A stretch of 64,000 bases of DNA from Seminavis robusta (taxonomy: Eukaryota > Bacillariophyta > Bacillariophyceae > Naviculales > Naviculaceae), in the NCBI GenBank assembly GCA_903772945.1, contig CAICTM010000003.1, positions 1-64,000 on the forward strand. Direction: 5' to 3'. Positions 1 to 9,931 of the stretch are shown here, piece after piece (the first letter of the stretch is position 1; the number at the start of each line of letters is the position of its first letter). A program made the translations under genes and the position numbers. The notes under the pieces are model-generated. The model was not told the origin of the DNA and ran no database searches. It saw nothing but the letters and a program-made list of their open reading frames with translations.

Positions 1-1490
1 GAAAAGGAGAGAGATTGTATCAAAATATCTAGCTGTGCCTAGAGAGTTACTTCAGTCCTAATGAAGGTGTGGTACGTTCTCCCTTGTTGGTGTGCTTCCA
101 CGGTTAGAGAGCCGTCTTCTTTTGTGGCAGGCTTGACATGATGGGAATTCGGGAGCAGTTGATTTACCCACTCTTTGCTTTCTGTAAAAAGGGCCTCAGC
201 CTGTCGACACAGGGCACTGGTACTTGGAATTGCCTCAGTACTAACGACCCAAAGGATATGAAAGACAGGACTGTGTTTTGAAAATTAACAAGTCCATCTA
301 TGGGCAGACCGATTCACGTAAATTATTTTATGAGCATATATGTCGCGGGATGATCCAACTTTTTTTCGAAACCTCGGCAGCAGTCGCATGTTTGTTTATT
401 CATAAGGCACATCAACTCATGGTATTAAAAATTATTGTGATGACCAAATTATCCTGGGGCTCAGTCCATACAATTATCTGATTGAGTCCTATATTGGGCA
501 GCTCCAGAAACATGGATATGACATCACCATGGAAGAAAAAAGGTGACATCTTTTGATTCTTTCCTCGGCATAAATTTTTGAAAGACAAGGGAGAACAATG
601 TTGAGCTTACTCCAAAAGGGCTCATCAACAAAGTCATCGAATATACTGGTATGTCTAACGCTAGCAAGAAGCTTTCTCCTTCCGCCACCGATCCTCTCGG
701 ATCTGACAAACTGTGGGCCCCATTTGAAGAAGAGTGGACTATCCAGCTGCAGCTGAATGCGCTTGCCTTTCATATTTGCAGGATCGAATACTCGTCCCAG
801 AATTCACATTTTGGGCTAACCAGGTGGCCGATATCGATTAGCAGTCACAAGATCCCAGCATTCCCATGCTCAAGAGATCAAACGTATCATTCGGAATCTG
901 ATTGGCACAAGTGACAAAGGGATTTGTTTTAGCACTAAAATTGATCAGGGACTTGACTGTTGGGGCGATGCTGACTTCGCCGTATTATATGGATATGAGG
1001 ATTAACAGGATCCTGTGTCCGTCAATTCTCGCACTGGATTTGTCTTTACTTTGTTTGGTTGCCCTATTATTTGGTCCAGCAAGCTACCGACTGATATTCA
1101 TTTGAGCTCCACTGCTGCCGAGTATGTTGCCGTCAGCATGTCAAGGAGGGATCTTGGCTTCCTATGCGAGCTTTGGTCAAAGAAATTGGTAGCAATCTGA
1201 ATATGCAGGTAATTTCTGACAGTCTCGTGCGCTCTAGTACAGTGTTCGAAGACAACAAAGGTTGCTTGTCTCTTGTGTATGTTCCCAAAATGTCTGCGCG
1301 CACACAGTATTTTTGGGGCATTGAAGTAAAGCCAACTTCTTCAGGGTCAATATCGGGGAGTCGAAAGGAATCGTGGCTAAGTATATTCCGACTCTGGAAA
1401 AACGGGCCGACATTTTTATTAAGGGTCTTCCGGCTCCACATGTTGCTGTCATTCGGAAGCTTCTCATGGGATGGTAAATTTACCTAATAG
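1..1490 (+). mobile_element. Ty1/copia-type retrotransposon fossil (3' part of pol)
   Basis: Short stretches in the forward frames resemble, in order, the end of a copia reverse transcriptase, the connection region and RNase H, and the conserved closing segment of a copia polyprotein. The best match I recall is to CoDi-type elements of diatoms. The element is broken, with several interruptions, and its 5' part (gag, protease, integrase) lies outside the window or is lost. No terminal repeat pair is visible. The AT-rich stretch at about 1500-1660 could be the start of a 3' LTR but this is unproven. It is clearly an old copy. Family assignment is from memory of conserved motifs. Confidence 0.8.
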
Positions 1491-1664
1491 CACTTTGCTG
1501 GGGATTCTCTCCTATCTTTTCTTGCTCCAGCTTCATTTTAGCTGTAAGGGAGTGCGACGGGATACAGCTTACAATTCAGCTTTACAGCTTTACAATTGGC
1601 AGGCTTATTCTAGATTAATAATCAATAACTGCTCACTTATTTGGAAATACAAACTTTACATCTC

Positions 1665-4190
1665 TTAGATCCTTAGATTAATCAATGCACAATGGTATTG
1701 TCGCATGGCTGCTCTGTTGATGGCATAGGCGCTTCTCAACTGTTCCGACCGGTCAGTAGTGGAGACATTCTTTGCCTCCTTGACTCCAACTTCAACAAAC
1801 TGTGTATGGCATGCAAGCGGTAGATAGGTGTTCTTCATGAAGAGACAATAGGCGTCGGGCTCTTGGTCATCGCGCAAGTCAATGTCATGGTCAGGGGACA
1901 TCATCATCTCCGCGATGTAGGTAGACATAGGCGCATAAGTAATCCCATCTTGGTTTCCAACCACTCTTTTCACAAAGTCATAGAACTGTGATAGCTTGAT
2001 GTGCCGCTCATGTACTTCTGAGTACATCCATGACATCCCGGACACAGTGAATTCCTCCTTCTTCAACATGACAGTTGCCACAACCTCTGCCAATGGCCGC
2101 TCTGCAAGTAGTCCGGCTGGAAGAAGAGATGGGTTGGACCAGCGGACAAAGTGTTTGTGCACAGACCTTAATGCCAAGTCAACGAAACGTTGTGCCTTGG
2201 TGCTCTGGTACTGGCGAAGGTGGGCTGGACACTTCTGTAGGCCATGGTGGAACAAGGCAAATCCATCGTTGGTAAGGGGCGCTTCCAATGTCTTCTTCAG
2301 TTGCAGCAAGTCCTCCTCAATGATGTAGTAGCGGACCAACATCTGGTGTGTCTGGAAGCCTTCAACGCCGCTCAAGTCTTTGGACACCTGTAACCACTTG
2401 AAGTTAGGGCACAAGTAAGAGCCGTGGAAGTCAACAATGAGTGTCATGTCCGAGAATACCTCCTGCTCACACATGAGCGCCTGTAGACCGGACGCAATCT
2501 TGTTGGACTTGCCATCGCTGGTACAGGAACAGTTAATGGCCTGCTGACTGATGCGGAAGAGAACAAGATAGTTCTCCATTGTGACACGGGAAGTTTCGCC
2601 AACAGTCCACCATCGCGTCATGACTGGTTTGGGTATCATCAAGATGAACTTCTTCGCCATCTTCTCTGAGGGAGGAGCGAAGTCACAGAACAGCAACACC
2701 TTTTCCCACTTCTCCTGGAACTGTATGTCCGCCACTGTAGTACCAATGTAAGGGGTGTCCGTGTAGGTTTGGACAAAAAGCAGGTAGCTCAGCCACATGC
2801 ATCTTCCACATCGCGGGAGTCGCAATCACATGTCTTGCAGAGTCATCGAGTCACATCGGAATGCCAACATCTTGCCATACAGGCGTTCTTGCACTGTCTA
2901 AACCACTTCCACCAATTGAGCTTCCTTGACCAGGGAAACGAGAGAGGGCACCACTGAAGACTGGAAAATTCTAGCGCAATGAACGATGACCAACGAGTGT
3001 TCACATCGGGGGAACACCACACGTCTTTGACTCCGCGCTCTCCACTTCTTGTACAATGTCAATGCAAGTGGTACCACACCTGCCACAGGATCAGTATGAT
3101 TGCATCACAATGCTACTCTTCAAATGGACGAGCGAATTTCTTGAATGATAGTACCAGTGCCAATGCATGATCCTCTGACAGTCCGTCGCTTGCATCAATG
3201 TCAAGACATTGAACGACCACACCACCATCTTCGAACCAAGACAACATCTTCACGAAGTGACTGACACCTTCTTGTTTCCCTTGTCGCATGACAAATAGAC
3301 AGTCTTGTTCTTGATGCGCTCGCCAAGGGCAATGGTATTCTCCACGGACAATCCGAATTGAAGATCTCGGAGCGTGGACTCTGAAGGGAAGGACTTAGAG
3401 AATCGAGTGACATCAACGTTGTCCAGGACGCGAATTCATCAAGGAAGGCACCAACAAAGCAAGGCATCATGATGGCCGCTTGGGACAGTGGAAGGGACGG
3501 TTGCTAGCCAGTGCAATGGACAAAATGCTTTTCATCTTATGCGATCCGGCGGTGGTGTCAAAGCGGGTTTTGTTGAAGCCACGTTGCATTTCCTTGATCT
3601 TTTCTTCCGAGTTCTTCCATTGTGAGATTTGGTTCTTGTGCACGATCTCATGGGAAAGGGAATGCGGAAGTAAACTTGTCCTTGACTGGAGAAGTGTACC
3701 GTGTTGGGCGATATCCGACTTGGCTTTCTTGGATGAAGGAACGTCTTCCGTACACACTTCGCAGTACTGTCCGTAGGTGTGACATTGTCGTCAGTGTCCA
3801 GTGCCCGCTTGCTAGAAGAATGGGTAGTGGGGGTGGCATCTACTAAGTATCGATCCAATCCAACAAGGAAGTTGTTTCGAACATAATCTTGGACCACCGT
3901 GGAAGCGGATGCATGGTAGTGGTCGGACGTTTCGGAAGAGGACAGCCACAGTTGCTTGCACTGGTATTGCTTGCTGGTATGGGACAGATGACGTTCGAGA
4001 CCAGCCGGATCGGTAAGGCCGCTTGAACTTGCGAGGTAGTTGCTGCAACAGAACAGGTATGCTGGAGCAAATGGAGCAAAAGTTGGCAAGGCTCTTCACC
4101 AAGTGGAGTGGGTCCATCGTGTGAGTAGTCTTCGTCCTTGATCGCAACGACCGGTCACTGCCGCTGCTACCGAACTGCAAGCACTCATCA
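1665..4190 (-). mobile_element. Decayed DNA transposase, unclassified with hAT-like features
   Basis: The minus strand carries consecutive blocks of one protein in shifting frames. First comes a Cys/His zinc-finger-like segment with GLERHLSHTSKQ near 4000. A basic linker follows, then a block near 3200-3470, then a segment reading LDIDASDGLSEDHALALVLS near 3120-3210. The longest open part (1665-2825, 386 codons) contains TRWWTVGE and SHTQFVEVGVKEAKNVS, which read like the core and tail of a large transposase family recurrent in stramenopile genomes. The N-terminal finger and the late TRW motif recall hAT transposases. I cannot show the catalytic acidic triad, so the superfamily is open. Frameshifts and stops between blocks show that it is inactive. 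No terminal inverted repeats or target-site duplication were identified. Confidence 0.55.
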
Positions 4191-6013
4191 TCTTGGATGC
4201 AACAAAAGGGGACAACAAGTTAGATCAAGAAGAAGACAACAAGAGCGAATAGAGAAAACAGTCATAGCTTCGCTTACCTTTTCTGTTTTCCTGGAAGCCG
4301 AATAATGAGGTAAACTCCATCAATTGGCATAGCCATTGGTTCTGGATCGACTTGTCGATAACAAGAGCCAACAAGTGGTTGTCTCTTTTAGGATGCTGAT
4401 TAACGGTCGGCTCGTATGGTTTACGTCTCTTTAGAAAAATCGCACACCCTCTCTACTGTATCACATGGTATAAGACTTGAACTCACGGATCCAAAAATCG
4501 AAACACTAGGTTGGTGGGATACAATTGACCGTTGTCACATGACAAAAAGACGTTTTAAGGTTCCGGTTATTTGAAAAATGAGCGATTATTTGCTTCGCAG
4601 AAGCCTGTCCGAAAACAACCTTCATTACAACCTATCGTTGCCGCATTAGAAATACATCTTCATCACTATCTAACGAGTGCATACTTCTAATCACGCAACG
4701 ATAGGGAGTGTTAACAGAATTTTACAGACTGGCCTCTGGCAAGCTTTTATCGCGGGATTTAACACGTGCCACGCAGGCCGACCTCGATTGATCAACTCCA
4801 TTGGCTGTGGGGGTCCTAGACTCCACTGCTGCCTGTCTCAGTTGCCATCTACTCGTACCGGTACTACCTAGCTAGCTAGAAGCAGCAAGACGCCCGGACC
4901 GCTAAGAAAGCGGATACGAACCTAAAGACAAGGGACAAGGGAGCTTCTGCCTTTAACAGAATCTGATCTTGGAGTACTAGTCTAGTGTGTACGCAGCTAG
5001 CTAGTGGTACAAAGAGTCGACATTTCGACATTTCGGGTGCCGGTGGGTTGGAAAGTTGGAGGAAAAGCTTCTCACGGTCATACTGGGAGGTGGGAGGTTC
5101 CCCATCTGATAGAAGATAGAAGCACCGAAGTGTCCTTTTTGAAGGTATAGTACTTTTTAGCTATTAATACATACTTTTACTGGCACTGGTACTAGTACAA
5201 GTATGTACTGACTTACTTGTCCTTGTCTTTGAAGGAAGCCTCTAGACTCTAGCAGTACAAAGTCTACTAATAGCTAGCTAGCTCGACTAGCTAGCTAGTT
5301 GCAGTTCTGGAAGAAGTGAATTACTGCTGCCTATCAGCTTGCCTACCGGTATCTAGACTACTCTAGTCTACAGCTGCTTTTAAAAGAGTGTGTGCAGTAC
5401 ATGACATTATTCTGTAGTATGTACGTATGTACTCCGTAAGTGCTGTACAGTAGTTAAGCTTTGAGTTCGGACGCAAGAAAGGGCAAGTTCTACTAGCTAG
5501 TAACACGGTTTCGAAATCTTTTGTTGGTCGCAGCAAGATTCGCATCAACAAACTAATTAATGGAGACACAAAGTCATTTTTGCTCTGAAAGGTCGGATTT
5601 AAAAAACAATCATCGTGCTCCAAGCTGGACTCACAGTCATTGGAGTGTGTCCCACTGTCCAACTTCGGTACATCGCACCACTCACCATAGCTCACCATGT
5701 AGCTGGCAGCTACACGTACATAGATAGATGTACATGCACAGCAATCGAGATGAGGTCTTGAGTGTGACTCCGACAGTGTCTGACATCCATCTAGTAGAGT
5801 AGAGCAACTTGAACGAAGAAGCACCTCCAAGAAGCCAAGAAGCAGAGCAAGATTAACCGCTCGAGAGGAGTTTTGCCAATCCTGGCATTCCCAACATGTA
5901 GCTCACAATTTCCACTGCTTGAATAAAAACCCTCTATCTAGCTAGCTACCTACTAGCTTTCCAAAATTCTAGCTAGCTACTCAGTACCGGTGCCTGCTAC
6001 TAGCTAGTATCTG
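4191..6013. other. Intergenic, no gene recognised
   Basis: This is AT-rich to mixed sequence with many CTAG/GCTAGC tracts (5270-5300, 5938-5945, 5975-6005). A 155-codon open frame on the minus strand at 5363-5830 has no recognisable domain and an irregular composition, so I do not call it. The last ~100 bases are probably the promoter and leader of the gene at 6014. Confidence 0.5.
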
Positions 6014-7711
6014 ATGACCATGATGCAACCTGGCTTGGAGAAGAACGCACATGTAAGACTGGTAGACTACAGCCATCATCGTGCTTCGCTCGGTCGAAGC
6101 AGCTCGTACCGAATCCTACGGATTTCTCGAAGGACAACTGAGAAGACAATGACCCAACCAGATGCGGCGGCTACCAGTACTCTTTGTCAGGAACGACGCA
6201 TGAGTGCTCTCAAGGCTCAAAAGCGCCGTTTTTCCAAGAACATGATGATGGATGGTACTAGTGCTAACAATAGCAATAGCAATAGCAATTTGGATTTGGA
6301 TTTGGATTTGAGCACACGGGGTGTCTTGTCCTTGTCCTTGTCCTTCTTGTCCTTGTCGTCCCACGGTCATGTTGCTGATACTGGTACTGGTAGTGCTGGT
6401 ACTGCTGGTACTGCTGGTACTGCTGCTGAGACTTCAGATGCTGCCGACAATCACTCGAATAATGACGAGTTGCTTCAGTTTGCTCTCAAGAAAAAGGTCC
6501 GATCTACGAGCTCCCACTCCTTGTCTCCTGCGCCTCGAAGACAGCAGCGTACTGGTACTGGTACTGGTAGTGCCAGTGGCAGTCGTCTTCCTCGAAAGTG
6601 CAAGTCAACCAGCGACACAATGCCTCGGATTTACACCCGCCCCCCCTGCGGTGGCCGGCTTCTGGGGTCTAGTGCTTCATCATTGGCTTTTCCAGAGAAC
6701 AAGAAGGAAAGAGCCGAGAGTCGTCAACATCAAGATCGATTGGCGGAAAGTCACCATCCCGCATCTTCCCCGCGCCAGAGCCCTTTCAGAGTTCCCAAAA
6801 GTCCAGGTGCACGTACATGTACCGGTATCGGTACTCCGAGTTCTTCATGTACCAATACAATGTCATCCTCGGCAAAGTCAAGCAGGTCGTTGGGGGGTGT
6901 CTTCAAGAGCATGGCCCTTCCCAAATTGAAAAAGTACGAGAATTTGGACGACGACGACGACAACGACCAAGACAAAGAACGAAAGTGCCTGATTCAGAAC
7001 TTGCCTGAGTCTCTTCGTTTTCCCTTTGAGTTGCGTGTGTCTCCGGATGATGCATCGTCCGTTTCTTCAGTGTCCATGAATGCTGATGACGACGAAGTTG
7101 AAGACGAGGATGGCGATGATGAAAGCTGTGCATGGGAATGCGAACGAAGCGTGTTCAACAACTTGGGGAGCAGCAGTCATTCGTCTTTTGGCCTTTTAGG
7201 TGCTGCCCATGAGAGTTTTGCGATGCGACGTCCTTCCTTGCTGAGTACATGTACCGGTACCGGTACCTGTACTACCGGTACACATACGAGTAGCGATTGT
7301 CACGAGAGCCGTACCGGTACCGGTACGTGCATCAGCCGCAGAAGCAGCCGCGGTCATTCCCGGAGCCGTCGAGGTCTGCCAGGACGCCATCGAAGCATGG
7401 GCAGCAGTAGTAACCACAATGTCGCGAAGAGGAACGGCGGCGGCAGCAGTAACCAAGCGAGCCAACGGAGACGTTCGTCTGCGATACCGACATCTCATTG
7501 GGCGTCTACGAGTCTGTTGGACGCAAGTCGAACCAGCCTTGGAGGTTCCGTTCGACGATCGTCCTTGGCTGTTTCGTCTTCTCGTGTTGTGTCTCGAGAC
7601 CAGGGGTCCTTTTCTGGTTCGAATAATAATTCAGGTTGTGGTGCTGCAGGGTTGCACTCGAGTGCCATGTTTCCCACCAAGATTCGTAGATTTGCTCCTT
7701 CCCAAGCTTGA
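6014..7711 (+). CDS. Ser/Arg-rich low-complexity protein, function unknown
   Basis: A single open frame encodes 565 residues and begins at MTMMQPGLEKN. No folded domain is recognised. Visible features are: an early RLVDYSHHRASL segment resembling the PSLLVDYSK start of the proteins at 38511 and 41499; an SNSNSN/LDLDLDL run near residue 85-100; a TGTGSAGTAGTAGTA run near 120-135; an acidic stretch near 355-370; TGTG dipeptide runs encoded by ACCGGT repeats; and many basic Ser sites such as MRRPSLL, RRRSSAI and VRRSSLA. The Arg-x-x-Ser pattern suggests phosphorylation by basophilic kinases, which is inference. Codon use and an uninterrupted frame support a real gene. It ends 147 bases from the convergent gene at 7859-8779. 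It may be a distant member of the RQGSF family described below. Confidence 0.7.
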   Translation: MTMMQPGLEKNAHVRLVDYSHHRASLGRSSSYRILRISRRTTEKTMTQPDAAATSTLCQERRMSALKAQKRRFSKNMMMDGTSANNSNSNSNLDLDLDLSTRGVLSLSLSFLSLSSHGHVADTGTGSAGTAGTAGTAAETSDAADNHSNNDELLQFALKKKVRSTSSHSLSPAPRRQQRTGTGTGSASGSRLPRKCKSTSDTMPRIYTRPPCGGRLLGSSASSLAFPENKKERAESRQHQDRLAESHHPASSPRQSPFRVPKSPGARTCTGIGTPSSSCTNTMSSSAKSSRSLGGVFKSMALPKLKKYENLDDDDDNDQDKERKCLIQNLPESLRFPFELRVSPDDASSVSSVSMNADDDEVEDEDGDDESCAWECERSVFNNLGSSSHSSFGLLGAAHESFAMRRPSLLSTCTGTGTCTTGTHTSSDCHESRTGTGTCISRRSSRGHSRSRRGLPGRHRSMGSSSNHNVAKRNGGGSSNQASQRRRSSAIPTSHWASTSLLDASRTSLGGSVRRSSLAVSSSRVVSRDQGSFSGSNNNSGCGAAGLHSSAMFPTKIRRFAPSQA

Positions 7712-7794
7712 TACCGTACGGTACCGTAGACAATGTCATAAAACTACTACAGTAGACCAGATCTGTTCCAATAGAATTTCATACATGTCCTAGC

Positions 7795-7821
7795 TACATG
7801 TACATGTACATGTACATGTAG
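7795..7821. repeat. (ACATGT)n palindromic microsatellite
   Basis: About four uninterrupted ACATGT units lie between the stop codons of two convergent genes. The repeat is fully self-complementary, so each strand could fold on itself. Confidence 0.85.
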
Positions 7822-7858
7822 TATCTAAATCTCAATTTAACTAGGTCTACCGGTAGAT

Positions 7859-8779
7859 CTATTGTTGCTGGTTCTGGTTCTGGTTGAATGAGAAAGCCTG
7901 AGCTAGAAAAGGCAGGGGAGATTTTCTCATTTTGGATTGTTCCTCCCTAATTTGGTCCATGGGTTTTGCTTGTGTTTGTGTCTGTGTTTGTGTCTGTGTT
8001 AGTCTTTGTTTTTCTCTGCGTCTTCTTTGACTCTGAAGAACTACCATAGGTAGGACTTGTTTGAGTAGAGCATTTGTGACTGCCCCTTGCTTGCGGAGTG
8101 ACTTTTGCAGCTTGATGAAATCGTGGCCTTCAAAAGCCAGTTGGTGTAGCGCCGTCTCCGAGAATCTATATAGACGCACACTTTCTGAGAAGGGTCCAAA
8201 ATCACAAGGTCGATCTATGTCTATGTCTCTGCAGCTGTCTCTTGTGTGATTGGAAGTTCCTTTTTTCGTGAGCTTGGAGAGTAGATCTGGTACATGTACA
8301 TGTACGTGTACTAGCAGATCTAGACCTCTTTCTTTCTCTTCTCCTCCATGGCATTGGCCACTGAAGCTACGCGGCAAATACGGAGCTTTGCCTAGTCGGA
8401 GGTCCCGCCAGTACTGATTCTCGTCGTGTTCAGCAGTACTATTATTATTAATAAGACTGATGCGAGACGAGTGCGACAAGAGAGAGTCGTCCATTTGATT
8501 TTGAGCTTGAATACTACTAGTACTAGTACTACATGACATTGTACATGTAGTAGAGTTCGCCCAGGACAGAAACGAGTGCATGCTGGAAGTCGACTCGGTC
8601 ATGTCGGAGTTCATGTAACTATCGTCACGCTTCTCCAAACGACGCGCACGCATCTCTTGTAACACTTCATGGTAGAACGCATCATCGTCTTCTCTTGCCG
8701 AAGCTACTACTGGTACTAGTAGTGCTTCCTCCTCCTCTGCTTGCTTTGGTTCTGGTTCTTCTATCATCGTCGTCTTCAT
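7859..8779 (-). CDS. Hypothetical low-complexity protein
   Basis: An open frame of 306 residues starts at MKTTMIEEPEP. I do not recognise it. The N-terminal third is acidic then basic (EEEEALL, RARRLEKRDD). The middle is Ser/Thr-rich with a short HVHVHVP run encoded by an ACATGT-type microsatellite. The C-terminal part holds the least repetitive segment (RLYRFSETALHQLAFEGHDFIKLQKSLRKQGAVTNALLKQ, residues roughly 205-245), which looks helical and may be the conserved core. A (TQ)n run and a Gln/Asn tail follow. There is no signal peptide or membrane segment. It is convergent with the gene ending at 7711. The non-repetitive helical segment is the best argument that this is a protein-coding gene. 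Confidence 0.6.
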   Translation of the reverse strand: MKTTMIEEPEPKQAEEEEALLVPVVASAREDDDAFYHEVLQEMRARRLEKRDDSYMNSDMTESTSSMHSFLSWANSTTCTMSCSTSTSSIQAQNQMDDSLLSHSSRISLINNNSTAEHDENQYWRDLRLGKAPYLPRSFSGQCHGGEEKERGLDLLVHVHVHVPDLLSKLTKKGTSNHTRDSCRDIDIDRPCDFGPFSESVRLYRFSETALHQLAFEGHDFIKLQKSLRKQGAVTNALLKQVLPMVVLQSQRRRREKQRLTQTQTQTQTQAKPMDQIREEQSKMRKSPLPFLAQAFSFNQNQNQQQ

Positions 8780-9931
8780 TCAAAAATAACTGGAAACGGA
8801 CGAATTTTTATTTTAGAGCACTTTTCCACCGGCTCAACATTTAAACATCTTTAAATCTTGTGAGACAGACGCTTTTAATTAAGTTCCACCGTGAAGTTGG
8901 TAAAAAGAATTAAAATGATTAGAACTCCTTTAAACAATCCTGTTTTAGTCCCCTTTTAAAGAACTGGCTTTTGTTCGTTGAAGCGCGAATGCAAAAGCGC
9001 ACCACGACCGTGGCCAACACGACTGGTCACCTTTTCCACTTTCCACCAAGCACCAAGCATGAGGATAAGCAAGAAGTGGTCGTTGCTCGATCTTGTTTTG
9101 ACCTTGTTTGCTCGGTGGTGAGGGTTGGACACTGCTTACTGAATGATCACTCTAGCTAGCTAGCTGCTAGCTATTCAGCAGAAGCAGTGGCGGTACGCCA
9201 GGTATGGTAGCATGGTAGCTTCTGTTAGCTAGCTAGCTAGCTAGCTAGCTAGCTAGAGTGGCAAGCAACTATATAGTACCCGAGTACTGTACTGGAAGAT
9301 GATCTGCACCTACCGTACCGTATCTTGATGAGGTCGCTCGTAGGACAGCGGAAGCTGCATTTTCCTGCTTGCTCCTTGCACTGTGTACTGGCTAGCTTGC
9401 TGGCTAATTTTAGAGAGCCCTCCGGCATCAAAACGTGCTAATCTCCTTGTGTCTGTTGCATGGAGGTTAACGAACTTAGAAGGAATTTTCCGCGTGACGT
9501 GGGCACACTCCTCCAATCCATGGATCACTGGCTTTTTCGCCGATTGGCAGGATAGCGATACACATCTTTCTGGCAACAAACCACCGCGCACACATGGAAA
9601 CCAGAACAACGTAAACAAACGTACCAGGTACTGTACCGTACTGAAGGAGCCAAAACTCGGAACAGGGTAAGTCGTCAAAAAGTGATGATCTCTCGTGTGT
9701 GCATAACTGATCTGCGAAAAACGAAGGCCACAAAGCACAAGTCGCCACAAGCATTACGAAGCGTACCGGTATCATACAAGGGAAACGCTTCGGACTACTG
9801 CTAGACAGACGCCTTCCCTTCGAGATTAGCTACTACGGTAGATACTTACTTGTAGTTTGCTTAACCAAGCTTGCGGAACTCTTTGTTCGCATTCTAGTAC
9901 CTTGGCCGATCGTGAGACACAACTCGAAAAC
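8780..9931. other. Intergenic, possible divergent promoters
   Basis: This stretch separates the minus-strand gene at 7859-8779 from the plus-strand gene starting at 9932, so it should hold both promoters. 8780-8960 is AT-rich with several TTTAAA/TTTTAATTAA motifs. A long (TAGC)n tract sits at 9226-9256. Small open frames at 9249-9775 overlap on both strands and look random. Confidence 0.5.
9226..9256. repeat. (TAGC)n palindromic microsatellite
   Basis: About 30 bases of perfect TAGC repeat form one of the longest examples of the CTAG-type tracts scattered over the whole window. Confidence 0.9.

Noticed and set aside
5363-5830. 155-codon open frame on the minus strand
   Set aside because: It has no domain, signal peptide or repeat logic, an irregular composition, and lies in DNA full of CTAG tracts.
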